Source of the DNA: Marinobacter santoriniensis NKSG1
GTDB lineage: Bacteria; Pseudomonadota; Gammaproteobacteria; Pseudomonadales; Oleiphilaceae
Reading direction: 5' to 3'
DNA: 64,000 bases
Assembly (NCBI RefSeq): GCF_000347775.1
Contig: NZ_APAT01000015.1
Location: 248,001-312,000 of the forward strand
Below, in pieces: positions 37,766 to 47,211 of the stretch. The notes under the pieces are model-generated. The model was not told where the DNA came from. It saw only the letters and a program-made list of their open reading frames with translations, and did no database searches. A program made the position numbers and the translations under genes. Positions within the stretch are counted from its first letter, which is position 1, and each line of letters starts with the position of its first letter.

Positions 37766-38854
37766 ATGAAAACAAGGAAAAATGGAAGTGCCTGTAAAGC
37801 TGCGCTGGCGGTCGCTGTAGCCGGATCCCTGTTTGCGGGTTCGGCTCAGGCCCAGCTGGGCGGCCACAATGTCATCCTCGTCCACGGTTTCATGATGGAC
37901 GACCTCTCCAACCCACCACAAAGCTTCGAAGAAGTGCAGCAAGCCGGGGCGGATAACTGGCGAGCATTCTGGTTGAGCCGTGCCGAGGCACGTATCGACT
38001 GGGCCAGCGATGGCCGCGTTGAGGGCAAGATCGCTCAACAGGCCTATCAGCAGATCCGGCAGATCAGTCAGCAGGGGTTGTGCAACAACTATTGCATCCT
38101 GGTGACCCACTCCACGGGCGATCTGGTCACCCGCTATGTCCTGGAAAATCAGGCGCGCTGGCTTCAGGCCGAAGGGCTGCCTCCGCTGAAAATCCTGACC
38201 AGCATCGACCTTGCGGGCGCAGGCGGCGGGACTGAGCTGGCTGACCTGGCCATGAGCATCGCCTACAACGACAGCTGGTACAACTGGCCGGTCAAGCAAG
38301 CGGTCAAGGCATTCACCGGCATTGATCCTCAGCCCGGAAAATTGGGCGTGGTAAACGACCTTCAGACCAACGTTGCCCGTAACCTGGCGGTCAGCCCCAA
38401 CAGCATCCCGCGGCTCCGCTTTGTCGGTGGCGGCTCATCCTATGGCGGCATTACCAAACCGTTCATTGCCGGAACCGATGACGGCGTGGTACCAACCCAC
38501 TCCGCTTGCGGTGCCACCACTTCGGAAGGCATCGACTCTTGCTCCAACAGCATTACCCTGGGCGGCAAGGTGACTAGCACGAATGGTCCGGACGGCCTCT
38601 ACTACAACAACTACCCAGTGTTGATGAGTGAAGGTTTGTCGCATGGTGGTCAGATCACCACCGAGACAGGCAATACTGCCGTGCCGGTGATCAACAACGT
38701 CAGCGTCAATGGACTGCAAGTGGATTTCGCCAGTCGCACCTACTACCAGCGCGCCTGGTGGCAACTGTGGGGCAAAGGCGACAAGTATGTTGAGGTTCCG
38801 GGTTCCGACCAGACGTACATGTCCAGCCTGATCTACACCACGCTGAACAACTGA
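37766..38854 (+). CDS. Secreted alpha/beta-hydrolase lipase
   Basis: A 362-residue alpha/beta hydrolase with a Sec signal peptide (about residues 12-29, cleavage AQA-QLG). The oxyanion loop is VILVHGFMMDD (His40-Gly41), the nucleophile elbow is VTHSTGDL with Ser116 in the variant THSTG rather than GHSxG, the acid is probably Asp238 or Asp239 in GTDDGVVP, and the base His293 in LSHGGQ. Two Cys pairs (Cys106/Cys110 and Cys248/Cys259) may form disulphides after export. It resembles triacylglycerol lipases/EstA-type enzymes. No lipase chaperone gene is seen; the upstream exported protein is the only candidate partner. Confidence 0.85.
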   Translation: MKTRKNGSACKAALAVAVAGSLFAGSAQAQLGGHNVILVHGFMMDDLSNPPQSFEEVQQAGADNWRAFWLSRAEARIDWASDGRVEGKIAQQAYQQIRQISQQGLCNNYCILVTHSTGDLVTRYVLENQARWLQAEGLPPLKILTSIDLAGAGGGTELADLAMSIAYNDSWYNWPVKQAVKAFTGIDPQPGKLGVVNDLQTNVARNLAVSPNSIPRLRFVGGGSSYGGITKPFIAGTDDGVVPTHSACGATTSEGIDSCSNSITLGGKVTSTNGPDGLYYNNYPVLMSEGLSHGGQITTETGNTAVPVINNVSVNGLQVDFASRTYYQRAWWQLWGKGDKYVEVPGSDQTYMSSLIYTTLNN

Positions 38855-38991
38855 TACCGGGAGAACACCTTACAGGGAGTTTTCAGGCTCAGGGACGAGC
38901 CTTCCGGATGCGACCATCTTCTACTTCCCTTTTTAGTTCGCAAACTATACATTGACCGGCTTTCCGTCCCGAATACCGGTTGCGAACCTCC

Positions 38992-39951
38992 ATGCAAAAC
39001 GCCCAGAAATCCGACCTCCTTCTCGTCGTTGTCACGCTGCTGGCCGCCGTCAGTTGGATATTTTCGAAAGAAGCGGTCCTGCTCATGCCGCCCCTGATGT
39101 TCATGGCCTTTCGCTTCCTGGCGGCTGGCCTGGTTCTGGCCATCGCAGCTCACCGGTCCCTGAGACGCCTGAGCTTCGACCAGGTGCGCCGAAGCATTGG
39201 CGTGGGCCTAGTATTCGGCATTGCCATGAGTTTCTGGATCATGGGACTTATCAACATCAAGAGCATGGGCGAAGGTGCATTCCTGACCAGCCTGGGCGTG
39301 GTGATTGTGCCCATTATCGCCCGACTGGTGTTTGGCGAAGAGCAGCCTGCCAGTACCTGGCTGGCCATTCCCATCGCCATCGGCGGCCTTGCCCTGCTCT
39401 CCCTGAAAAACGGCTTCCAACCGGAACCCGGCCAGATTTTCTTTGTCGTCGCAGCGTGTATTTTCGCGCTGTATTTCACCCTCAACACGCGAGCGGCGAA
39501 CCAGCGAACCGTCGTCAACCGCCGGGGCGAAACCATCGAAAAGCACAAGGTTCCGGCCCTGCCCCTGACATCATTGGCGCTGATGACCGTAGGCCTCGTA
39601 ACGCTGGTCGAATCGGCATTTCTGGAACCCTGGGCCCCCACGCTGACCAATGCACCGGACATCCTCATCTGGTGGGTGGTTGCCAGTGCCCTGATTGGTA
39701 CCGCCGGCCGCTTCTTCGTCCAGACCTACGCCCAGAGCTTGTCAGCGCACAGCCATGGTGTGGTTATTATGGTGCTGGAACCGGTGTGGGTGGCCGTGTT
39801 CGCGGCGCTCTGGTTCGGTGAAGCCATGGCCCCGCTGCAACTGGCAGGCTGCGGCCTGATTCTGGCCGCGCTGATCGTGAACCGCTGGAACGCCTTGAGC
39901 AAAGCCCTGAAGGAAGCGATGCGGAAAAGGAAATCTGCCAAAAACTGTTGA
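38992..39951 (+). CDS. EamA/DMT-family transporter
   Basis: A 319-residue inner-membrane protein with ten predicted helices in two EamA repeats (about residues 8-140 and 155-300), short hydrophilic segment in the middle (NRRGETIEKHKVP) and a basic C-terminus. Such drug/metabolite exporters move small metabolites or amino acids; the substrate cannot be inferred. I use the ATG; a TTG four codons earlier is open, and neither has a clear ribosome site. It is unlinked to the lipase except by orientation. Confidence 0.88.
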   Translation: MQNAQKSDLLLVVVTLLAAVSWIFSKEAVLLMPPLMFMAFRFLAAGLVLAIAAHRSLRRLSFDQVRRSIGVGLVFGIAMSFWIMGLINIKSMGEGAFLTSLGVVIVPIIARLVFGEEQPASTWLAIPIAIGGLALLSLKNGFQPEPGQIFFVVAACIFALYFTLNTRAANQRTVVNRRGETIEKHKVPALPLTSLALMTVGLVTLVESAFLEPWAPTLTNAPDILIWWVVASALIGTAGRFFVQTYAQSLSAHSHGVVIMVLEPVWVAVFAALWFGEAMAPLQLAGCGLILAALIVNRWNALSKALKEAMRKRKSAKNC

Positions 39952-39975
39952 CCACCCCATCAAAATCCGTATACT
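39948..39975 (+). promoter_or_regulatory. Promoter of tRNA-Val
   Basis: A -35 TTGACC (39948-39953) and a -10 TATACT (39970-39975) with a 16-base spacer, followed by a GC-rich discriminator (GCGTCCCC) typical of stringently controlled stable-RNA promoters. The -35 overlaps the stop of the transporter gene. Confidence 0.7.
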
Positions 39976-39993
39976 GCGTCCCCGTTGCAGGAT

Positions 39994-40070
<77 letters not shown>

Positions 40071-40157
40071 ATCCTGCCGCCCCTCCCGTTCAAATCCTTT
40101 GCGTGTTCTCCCGAGATTCGTATCCTTGTTGTATCACTACAACTGGGAGAAATACCT

Positions 40158-40568
40158 GTGCCTGCCTCAAACGTTCGGACCGAAATCGACGGCCCTGTCT
40201 GTACCATCATCCTGGATCGCCCTGAAAAGAAAAATGCCGTTGACCGAGCCACAGCCAATGCCCTCCGGGAAGCGTTTGAGCAATTCGAGTCGGATGAGAA
40301 TTTACGGGTTGCCGTTCTCTGGGGCGATCATGGGACATTCTGTTCCGGTGCCGATCTGACCGCGATGGCTGATCCGGATGCCCGCAATGAGATCGACCCC
40401 AGGGGCGATGGCCCGGGGCCCATGGCCCGACGCCAGTGGGACCTACCACAGGCGCAGGCTCTGAAAGAGGAAGGCCTGGAGGGATACCCGGTTGTTTTCG
40501 AAGAGGCGATCGCGGGTGCCGGGCGCTTCGCCAGCGGTGCCGGACGTCACGGGCGGTTCGAGGACTGA
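40158..40568 (+). pseudogene. Internally deleted enoyl-CoA hydratase/isomerase (crotonase) remnant
   Basis: The open frame encodes only 136 residues against about 255-270 for the family. Residues 1-88 are a normal crotonase start (ILDRPEKKNAVDRATANALR, then FCSGADLTAMAD, the first oxyanion-hole segment). Directly after GDGPGPM the sequence jumps to RRQWDLPQAQALKEEGLEGY and FEEAIAGAGRFASGAGRHGR, which is the normal family C-terminus. The middle of about 110-120 residues, including the second oxyanion-hole helix and the catalytic Glu region, is missing in frame; the junction is near 40423-40435. The start is GTG with GGGAG upstream. A stable or active enzyme is unlikely. The 3' end overlaps blc by 22 bases. 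Confidence 0.75.
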
Positions 40569-41080
40569 TCCACGACGATCAGCTCGTCCAGGTCGAAGCC
40601 GGCCGCTTCCGCCCGGGATCTGAACCGCTCCATCGCCTGATCGCTGACCGTCGGCGTTCTTGAGAGGAACCACAGGTAGTCATGGTCGAAGCCGCTCACG
40701 TAAGCATACGAGTAGTCGGACTTGTCCAGGCCAAACACCACATAGGATGAGTAGAACGGGCCAAAAAAGGACACCTTGAGGTGCGCCACACCGGGATCAC
40801 CGGTAAAGACGGCTCGGCCTTCGGCCTCTTTCCATTCTCCGGCGTCCGCATCATAGCCCCGGTTGATCACCCGGATACTGCCATCGGCGTTCATGGAATA
40901 GTTGGCGGTGACCTGGCTGAGACCTTCCTCGAAGGAATGATCCAGTCGGGCGATTTCATACCAGGTGCCCAGGTACCGTTCCTGCTCGAAACCCGTCACC
41001 GGCTGCACGCCGGTCGGGATTCCGGTGCAGCCCGTCACCGAAAATAGCAGCAGTAGAAGAAGTAAAAATCTGCGCATCAT
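40547..41080 (-). CDS. blc: Outer-membrane lipocalin Blc
   Basis: A 177-residue lipocalin with a lipoprotein signal (lipobox SVTGC, Cys18). Lipocalin motifs are YLGTWYEIARLDHSFEEG near residue 36, DPGVAHLKVSFFGPFYSSY and the terminal SRTPTVSDQAMERF. It binds lysophospholipids or fatty acids at the envelope and is often stress induced. It converges with the crotonase remnant. Confidence 0.94.
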   Translation of the reverse strand: MMRRFLLLLLLLFSVTGCTGIPTGVQPVTGFEQERYLGTWYEIARLDHSFEEGLSQVTANYSMNADGSIRVINRGYDADAGEWKEAEGRAVFTGDPGVAHLKVSFFGPFYSSYVVFGLDKSDYSYAYVSGFDHDYLWFLSRTPTVSDQAMERFRSRAEAAGFDLDELIVVDQSSNRP

Positions 41081-41202
41081 GCGGTCTCCATGCCTTAAGA
41101 CTTACAGTGCTCTCTTACGCTCGATAAAAGTCAGGAGTTTGCTCTGAGCCTACTCGGTTTCCTTTATACTGGGCCCGTGTAGCAGCCAAGCCGATATTTC
41201 CG

Positions 41203-42033
41203 ATGAGAACCACCACCGAGATTACCATTGATCAGCCGCAAACGGCTGTTGATGCCCTGAGCGTCGCCTCGGGCCTTCCCAAGCAGCGGATCAAGGACGC
41301 CATGACCAAAGGTGCCTGCTGGTGGACCCGCAAAGGCAAGCAAGTCCGCCTGCGCCGGGCAAAGCAGGCACTCACGCCCGGTACTCGCGTGCAACTTTTC
41401 TATGACAGTGCCGTGTTGTCCAGGAAACCCGAACCTCCGGAATGCCTGGAGGACCGGGGGCGCTATTCGGTGTGGTTCAAGCCCCACGGTCTGCTGTCGC
41501 AGGGCTCGCAGTGGGGCGACCATTGCAGCCTGTTGCGCCTGGCCGAACTTCAGCTCGGAAAGCCCTGCTACCTGATCCACCGCCTGGACGCCGATGCAGC
41601 CGGTTTGATGCTTGTTGCCCATGATTCGAAGGCCGCAGGCGCCCTTTCCCAATGCTTTTCGGGCAGGACAATGACCAAGGTCTACCTGGCGACGGCGACC
41701 GGCGAGCTCCAGGCAGATAATCAACAGATTGATTCGCCGGTGGATGGAAAGCCCGCCCTCAGTCGCGTGACGACCCTGGAAGCGCCGCCGCCCTCTGCCG
41801 GAATGACCCAGGTTCGGGTGGCGATTGAAACCGGCCGCAAACACCAGATCCGCCGCCATCTCGCATCGCTGGGACACCCGATTGTCGGCGACAGGCTCTA
41901 CAGCGCTGCCGCTGCGGTGCCCCTGCAGTTGCTGGCCTGGCAATTGGCGTTCACCTGCCCGCTCAGCCAGCAACAGGTCAAATTTGAACTTCCGAAACGC
42001 CTGATTACGCTGCTCACCAGCGATTCCGACTGA
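41203..42033 (+). CDS. RluA-family pseudouridine synthase
   Basis: A 276-residue RluA-type enzyme. The catalytic motif is [15 protein letters not shown] (Asp129), with [15 protein letters not shown] before and the [20 protein letters not shown] motif after, which are all characteristic. An N-terminal S4-like part is weak (residues 10-65). It isomerises uridine in rRNA or tRNA; the target cannot be fixed, as it is not clearly RluA, RluC, RluD or TruC. A shared terminator separates it from the epimerase gene. Confidence 0.9.
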   Translation: MRTTTEITIDQPQTAVDALSVASGLPKQRIKDAMTKGACWWTRKGKQVRLRRAKQALTPGTRVQLFYDSAVLSRKPEPPECLEDRGRYSVWFKPHGLLSQGSQWGDHCSLLRLAELQLGKPCYLIHRLDADAAGLMLVAHDSKAAGALSQCFSGRTMTKVYLATATGELQADNQQIDSPVDGKPALSRVTTLEAPPPSAGMTQVRVAIETGRKHQIRRHLASLGHPIVGDRLYSAAAAVPLQLLAWQLAFTCPLSQQQVKFELPKRLITLLTSDSD

Positions 42034-42044
42034 CCAGAAACAGA

Positions 42045-42070
42045 AAAGGCCGACTCCATGGTCGGCCTTT
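42045..42070. terminator. Bidirectional intrinsic terminator
   Basis: AAAGGCCGAC (42045-42054) and GTCGGCCTTT (42061-42070) form a ten-base stem with a six-base loop, between the convergent pseudouridine synthase and epimerase genes. A/T runs flank the stem on both sides. Confidence 0.75.
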
Positions 42071-42101
42071 ACGTCGAGTTCCGGAGGAACGCGTCGGTTG
42101 G

Positions 42102-43109
42102 TCAGACTTTATAGAAATCCCGATACCAATCCACAAATCTGGCAATGCCGTCCTCCACGGAAGTCTGGGGTTTGTACCCCACGTCCTGAATCAGGTCATC
42201 GACATTGGCGTAAGTGGCCGGGACATCGCCGGGCTGCATGGGCAGCAGGTTCTTCTGGGCTTTTTTACCGGTTCGCTCTTCGATGATCTCGATAAAGCGT
42301 GACAGCTCGACCGGGTTGTTGCTCCCGATGTTGTAGAGGCGATAAGGCGCCTTGCTTGTTCCCGGATCCGGCGCCTGTCCGCTCCAGTCGGGATTGGGCT
42401 CGGCAATATGGTCCAGAGTACGGACCACGCCTTCAACAATGTCGTCGATGTAGGTGAAGTCCCGCTTGTGATGACCGTGGTTGAACACGTCGATCGGTTC
42501 ACCCGCAAGAATCTTGCGGGTGAACAGGAACATCGCCATATCCGGCCTGCCCCAGGGACCGTACACCGTGAAAAACCGCAGCCCCGTGGTAGGCAGGTTG
42601 TACAGGTGACTGTAGGTGTGCGCCATCAGCTCATTGGCCTTCTTTGAGGCCGCATACAGACTCAGTGGATGGTCCACGTTGTCGTGTACGGAGAATGGCA
42701 TGGATTCGTTGGCACCATAGACCGAACTGCTTGAGGCGTAGACCAGGTGCTCAACGTCGTTGTGCCGACATCCCTCCAGGATGTTCATGAACCCGACCAG
42801 GTTGGCATCCACGTAGGCGTTGGGATTTTCCAGTGAATACCGGACACCAGCCTGGGCGGCAAGATGCACGACCCTTTCCGGCTTGTGATCCCGGAACAGG
42901 GTTTCCATGACTTTCCGGTCGGAGATGTCCTCGCGGATTTCCGTGAAACCAGGCTGGCTGGTCAACCCGGCGAGCCTGGCCTCCTTGAGGCTGACGTCGT
43001 AGTAGTCATTCAGGTTGTCCACGCCAATGACTTCGTCACCCCGTTCGAGGAGACGGTTCGCCAAGTGGTAGCCTATAAAACCGGCTGTTCCGGTAACCAG
43101 GATCTTCAA
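42102..43109 (-). CDS. UDP-glucuronate 4-epimerase-type NAD-dependent epimerase
   Basis: A 335-residue short-chain dehydrogenase/epimerase. It starts with the NAD-binding [20 protein letters not shown], then [17 protein letters not shown], which is typical of UDP-glucuronate epimerases (LspL/Cap1J-like), the active-site Ser region [15 protein letters not shown], the YAASK catalytic pair, and [20 protein letters not shown]. It would interconvert UDP-glucuronate and UDP-galacturonate for surface glycans. It is far from the exopolysaccharide cluster and not in an operon with other sugar genes; the outer-membrane barrel gene lies 12 bases upstream. Confidence 0.9.
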   Translation of the reverse strand: MKILVTGTAGFIGYHLANRLLERGDEVIGVDNLNDYYDVSLKEARLAGLTSQPGFTEIREDISDRKVMETLFRDHKPERVVHLAAQAGVRYSLENPNAYVDANLVGFMNILEGCRHNDVEHLVYASSSSVYGANESMPFSVHDNVDHPLSLYAASKKANELMAHTYSHLYNLPTTGLRFFTVYGPWGRPDMAMFLFTRKILAGEPIDVFNHGHHKRDFTYIDDIVEGVVRTLDHIAEPNPDWSGQAPDPGTSKAPYRLYNIGSNNPVELSRFIEIIEERTGKKAQKNLLPMQPGDVPATYANVDDLIQDVGYKPQTSVEDGIARFVDWYRDFYKV

Positions 43110-43121
43110 CTTGCTCTCTCC

Positions 43122-43859
43122 CTAGAACGATACGCCAGCGCTGATGAACGGGCCATCGGTTTTCACGTCGAAACGTTCGTCACTGTCTTCATAGTCGATA
43201 GCCATCTGGCGATAACCAGCCCGGAACTGAACCACTGACACCGCGTATTGCGCGTATACATTGAAGTCCCGGAGAGAGTTGCCGCTGTACCCGATGAAGT
43301 TACCCTCCCCTCCAACGGAGACGCCCGTCAGAGGGAGGTCAAAGCGAGCCGCGACATACCCCATCGGGATAACGCCATCCACGGAGGTCTTGCTGACAGG
43401 CGCGGTGCCGGTCACATCCCGAACCGTCAGATCACCCGACAGATCCCGGGCTGTCAAACCTAGATCAAGGTTCACCCAGTTATCCAGGACCTCGTAATAC
43501 AGCGTCAAATCCAGTTGCTCAAGGTCCAGATCCGAGCGTACGTCGGTGCCCGATGGAATACCATCGAATCCCGAGACGCCAAGGCGGCCGAGACCACTCT
43601 GCTGGACCAGGGTGTAGTTCAGCCGAACGTTTGGCAGAACGGGGACCGGGTGCTCAAGGTAAAGCGTGGCATTGGTGGTCGAATCGCTGTCGAGGTTCAG
43701 ATCGTTGTCGACATCGACCGCATCGCCCTTGTTCACCGATTTCCCAGACAGGCTGGAATCCCAGTAGCTTACCGAGGCACCCAGGCCGACCACATCGGCG
43801 TGAGCCAACGGAGCCGTCAGAACCAGAGCACCGCCCATTGCCATCATCGTTTTACGCAT
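43122..43859 (-). CDS. Small outer-membrane beta-barrel protein (TIGR04219-like)
   Basis: A 245-residue protein with a signal peptide (cleavage near AHA-DVV) and alternating strand pattern throughout, ending in ISAGVSF with the C-terminal Phe expected for Bam-dependent insertion. Segments such as GLGASVSYWDSSLSGK at the mature N-terminus and AGYRQMAIDYEDSDERFDVK near the end match the TIGR04219 family. Function is unknown. It is 39 bases downstream of purC and 12 upstream of the epimerase gene on the same strand. Confidence 0.82.
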   Translation of the reverse strand: MRKTMMAMGGALVLTAPLAHADVVGLGASVSYWDSSLSGKSVNKGDAVDVDNDLNLDSDSTTNATLYLEHPVPVLPNVRLNYTLVQQSGLGRLGVSGFDGIPSGTDVRSDLDLEQLDLTLYYEVLDNWVNLDLGLTARDLSGDLTVRDVTGTAPVSKTSVDGVIPMGYVAARFDLPLTGVSVGGEGNFIGYSGNSLRDFNVYAQYAVSVVQFRAGYRQMAIDYEDSDERFDVKTDGPFISAGVSF

Positions 43860-43898
43860 AGAACACCCGTTACGTTATCTGTTTTGTAGGTGGGCTTT

Positions 43899-44612
43899 TC
43901 AGTCAAACTGAATGCCGAGCCTGCGACCGACTTCCTCGTAGGTTTCGATCACCTCTCCCAGTCCCTGGCGAAAACGATCCTTGTCCATCTTCTTCCGGGT
44001 TTCCTTGTCCCAGATACGACAGCCATCCGGACTGAATTCATCACCCAGAACAATCTGGCCGTCGCTGCGGCCGAATTCCAGCTTGTAATCCACCAGCAGC
44101 ATGCCGGCATCGTCGAACAGCTTCTTGAGGACATCATTCACCTGATAGGTGAGTTCCTTCATGCGCGCAAGTTCCTCAGCGCTGGCCCAGCCAAAACTCA
44201 CAGCGAGGGAATCGTTCACCATGGGATCGTGCAGTTCGTCGTTCTTCAGGAACAGCTCGAACGTCGGCGGGTTGAGTTCCTTGCCCTCTTCGACTCCCAG
44301 TCTACGGCAGAGACTGCCCGCGGAGATGTTGCGAACCACGCACTCCACCGGAATCATGTCGAGTTTCTTGACCAGAGATTCGGTACCGGAAAGCAGACCC
44401 TCAAAGTGAGTGGGCACACCGGCGGCCTCCAGTTTTTCCATGATGAACGCGTTGAATTTGTTGTTCACCATGCCCTTGCGGTTCAGTTGCTCTTTCTTCT
44501 GGCCATCAAACGCCGACGTATCGTCCCGGAACACCATAACAAACCGGTTCGGATCGTCGGTGCGATAGACGGATTTGGCTTTGCCTGCGTAGAGTTCTTC
44601 GCGCTTTTCCAT
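43899..44612 (-). CDS. purC: SAICAR synthase PurC
   Basis: A 237-residue phosphoribosylaminoimidazole-succinocarboxamide synthase of purine synthesis. It begins [20 protein letters not shown] with the family ATP-binding strand, and has [17 protein letters not shown] and [20 protein letters not shown] with SPDGCRIWD. The open frame starts 14 codons earlier, but the ATG chosen equals other PurC starts. It follows bamC by 38 bases, giving the dapA-bamC-purC order. Confidence 0.97.
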   Translation of the reverse strand: MEKREELYAGKAKSVYRTDDPNRFVMVFRDDTSAFDGQKKEQLNRKGMVNNKFNAFIMEKLEAAGVPTHFEGLLSGTESLVKKLDMIPVECVVRNISAGSLCRRLGVEEGKELNPPTFELFLKNDELHDPMVNDSLAVSFGWASAEELARMKELTYQVNDVLKKLFDDAGMLLVDYKLEFGRSDGQIVLGDEFSPDGCRIWDKETRKKMDKDRFRQGLGEVIETYEEVGRRLGIQFD

Positions 44613-44650
44613 TGATGTCTCCGAAACGGGGGCGCCCACACGCCCTCCGA

Positions 44651-45748
44651 TCAATATAGGGAATCGAACAGTTTGCTCAGCAGATCCGCTGCCGAATGCT
44701 CACCGGTGTAGTCCGGGCGTTTGGTCGCGGTGATCATGACGCCATCATCCTGCCTGCGGAGCTGCACCGTGTGCGTGTGTACGGGCTTTTCCTTGTCGGT
44801 AAACCAGGAGAACCAGCCGGGATCCTTCTCGTCCGCGGTGCGGAAATCAACGTAGAACCAGCCCTCGCTGCGATTCAGATCGACGATGGCCATGTCCGAC
44901 GCTTCCAGTGCGCGCTTGACCTCTGCCCAGGATCGGCCGTAGTCCAGGCTCATGCGGATGGCCCTTGGATCGTCATTCTCAGTGACCAGTTTGACCAGGG
45001 GCTCACTCGACATTCCCGAGGCAGCACGGGAGAAGGATTTGCTTTCCTCACGCCCCTTCAGGAAATCACCCAGATCCGACAGGAGCTTTTTCTCGAACGC
45101 CAGATCTTCTGCCGACGGCTGAACCGTGTCCGGCCAGGGCTGCAGGCCTTCGGGACGATCGTCCATCTGCAGGCGCCGGATCTGAATCTCGGTGGTCTTT
45201 CGACGGACACCCGGAGCCATCTTCAACTGGATCACCGTCATCGGCTCCTGCCGGGAAGGCGATTCCGAGAGGCCCGCGATCTCCCGGGCTCGTTTGCTGA
45301 AGTTGGCCAGCTCGCTCTGCATCAGCCCCAGTTTCGGACTGTCCTCAGCGACACCGAGGCCGCGCTCATTCATGTAGGCGACCGCCTGAGGCCACAGACG
45401 GCCCGGCACTTCATTGACCAACAGCCAAGTCTGGCCGTCCAGTTCTTCGATGACGTAGTTTTCGTCCAGAATCTCGGAGGTCATATCCGGAGGATTGGGA
45501 ATAGCCGAGGGATACAGCTTTCCGGATTCGGCGGTATTGATATCGCGTATCGGCATCACCTGATGCAGACGGGAGCCGTCAGCACCCTCCGGCAACTGAA
45601 GCGGCGTACCTTCCGGGGCATCCACATACCGCTCGGAGCGGTCTTCCAGCAGGCTGCATCCGGAGACTGCTGTCAAAAACAGCAGTCCCGATGCCAGGGC
45701 GATCGATTTATACAGACGGACAGGACGGGTTCCAGAAAGAACCTGCAT
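44651..45748 (-). CDS. bamC: Outer-membrane assembly lipoprotein BamC
   Basis: A 365-residue lipoprotein (lipobox AVSGC, Cys31) with the unstructured N-terminal lasso ([20 protein letters not shown]) that binds BamD, then two helix-grip domains (about 110-200 and 250-355). It is part of the BAM machine for beta-barrel insertion. Its place directly after dapA is the usual one. The start ATG has GGAG nine bases upstream; a TTG eleven codons earlier is less likely. Confidence 0.93.
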   Translation of the reverse strand: MQVLSGTRPVRLYKSIALASGLLFLTAVSGCSLLEDRSERYVDAPEGTPLQLPEGADGSRLHQVMPIRDINTAESGKLYPSAIPNPPDMTSEILDENYVIEELDGQTWLLVNEVPGRLWPQAVAYMNERGLGVAEDSPKLGLMQSELANFSKRAREIAGLSESPSRQEPMTVIQLKMAPGVRRKTTEIQIRRLQMDDRPEGLQPWPDTVQPSAEDLAFEKKLLSDLGDFLKGREESKSFSRAASGMSSEPLVKLVTENDDPRAIRMSLDYGRSWAEVKRALEASDMAIVDLNRSEGWFYVDFRTADEKDPGWFSWFTDKEKPVHTHTVQLRRQDDGVMITATKRPDYTGEHSAADLLSKLFDSLY

Positions 45749-45783
45749 TCGGCTACTCCGGTTCAGAAACGGGATCGACAACC

Positions 45784-46662
45784 TCAGAGAACACCCGAGG
45801 CTTTCAGGGCTTCTTCCACCTCGGCGTGGAATTTTTCACTCAGCGGCGTCAAGGGAAGGCGAATACCCTCGCTGATCAGCCCCATACGATGCAACGCCCA
45901 TTTCACCGGGATCGGATTGGCTTCGAGGAACAGCTTGCGGTTCAGCGGCATCAGCAGCTCGTTGAGGCGATCAGTCTCTTCCCGGTTACCGGCAACTGCC
46001 GCTTCGCACAGCTGGGCCATCGATTTGGGCGCCACGTTGGCGGTCACTGAAACGTTACCCTTGGCGCCGGCGAGCATCAGTTCCGCTGCCGTGGCATCGT
46101 CCCCGGAGTACACAGCAAGGCGACCATTGAGTGCCTCGATCAGTTCCGCTCCGCGGGGAATGTTGCCGGTGGCATCTTTGATACCAACAATGTTCGGAAT
46201 GTCGGCGAGCCGAAGAACGGTCTCGTTCAGCATGTCGCAGGCAGTCCGACCGGGGACGTTGTACAGCATCTGGTTCATGCCGGGCACGGCCTCGGCAATG
46301 GCCTTGAAGTGCTGGTACAGACCTTCCTGGGTCGGCTTGTTGTAGTATGGCACCACCAACAGACAGGCATCCGCCCCGAGTTTATGGGCTTCGGTGGTGA
46401 GTTCGATCGCTTCGCGGGTGCTGTTACCGCCCGTTCCGGCGATGACAGGAATACGACCGTCCACGCGTTTGATGATACGGCCGATGGTCTCGCAGTGCTC
46501 TTCCGGGTCCAGGGTTGCGGACTCACCGGTAGTGCCCACGGCAACGATGCCGTGCGTGCCGTTTTCAATATGAAAGTCTACCAGCCGATCCAGTTCTTCC
46601 CAGTGGATATCGCCATTGGGGTGCATGGGCGTGACCAGTGCGACAAGGCTACCCGTAATCAT
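45784..46662 (-). CDS. dapA: 4-hydroxy-tetrahydrodipicolinate synthase DapA
   Basis: A 292-residue class I aldolase condensing pyruvate and aspartate semialdehyde for lysine and diaminopimelate. Signature [10 protein letters not shown] near residue 42, Tyr134 in [10 protein letters not shown] and Schiff-base Lys162 in VGIKDATGN. The ATG follows GGAG by about five bases; a GTG two codons earlier also reads. It diverges from bcp and leads the dapA-bamC-purC group. Confidence 0.97.
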   Translation of the reverse strand: MITGSLVALVTPMHPNGDIHWEELDRLVDFHIENGTHGIVAVGTTGESATLDPEEHCETIGRIIKRVDGRIPVIAGTGGNSTREAIELTTEAHKLGADACLLVVPYYNKPTQEGLYQHFKAIAEAVPGMNQMLYNVPGRTACDMLNETVLRLADIPNIVGIKDATGNIPRGAELIEALNGRLAVYSGDDATAAELMLAGAKGNVSVTANVAPKSMAQLCEAAVAGNREETDRLNELLMPLNRKLFLEANPIPVKWALHRMGLISEGIRLPLTPLSEKFHAEVEEALKASGVL

Positions 46663-46736
46663 AAACACTCCGTCCGAATAAAACCGATATGGTAATGTTG
46701 GGCTCGAACTGACACAAGGGAATTAAAGGAGATGTC

Positions 46737-47204
46737 ATGTCATCCGTCGAATTGAACAAACCCGTTCCGGACTTTGAAGCTGCAGCCACCGGAGATCAAC
46801 AGGTTCGCCTGGCCGATCTGCGTGGCAAGAATGTTGTCATCTACTTCTATCCGAAGGACAACACGCCCGGCTGCACCACCGAAGGTCAGGAATTCCGGGA
46901 CAGAATGAAAGACTTCGTCGAACTGGACACGGAAATTTTCGGCGTATCCCGGGATGGGCTCAAGGCCCACGAAAATTTTCGAGCCAAGCACGAATTCCCG
47001 TTTCACCTGATTTCCGACAAGGACGAGGATCTCTGCAAGCTGTTTGACGTCATCAAACTGAAAAAGCTTTACGGCAAGGAGCATCTGGGAATCGAGCGCA
47101 GCACTTTCCTGATCGACAAGGAAGGCGTGCTGCGCAAGGAATGGCGAGGGGTCAAGGTCAAAGGCCACGCCAATGAGGTTCTGGAAGCGGTCAAGGCCCT
47201 CTGA
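46737..47204 (+). CDS. bcp: Thioredoxin-dependent peroxiredoxin Bcp
   Basis: A 155-residue BCP/PrxQ peroxiredoxin. The peroxidatic Cys46 lies in DNTPGCTTEGQEFRD; the resolving Cys usually five residues on is Gln51 here, and the only other Cys is Cys98 (EDLCKLFD), so it may act in one-Cys mode or with an atypical partner. VFLIDKEG-like STFLIDKEGVLRKEWRG is the family C-terminus. AAAGGAG precedes the ATG. It diverges from dapA as in Pseudomonas and E. coli. Confidence 0.95.
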   Translation: MSSVELNKPVPDFEAAATGDQQVRLADLRGKNVVIYFYPKDNTPGCTTEGQEFRDRMKDFVELDTEIFGVSRDGLKAHENFRAKHEFPFHLISDKDEDLCKLFDVIKLKKLYGKEHLGIERSTFLIDKEGVLRKEWRGVKVKGHANEVLEAVKAL

Positions 47205-47211
47205 TATTGCC

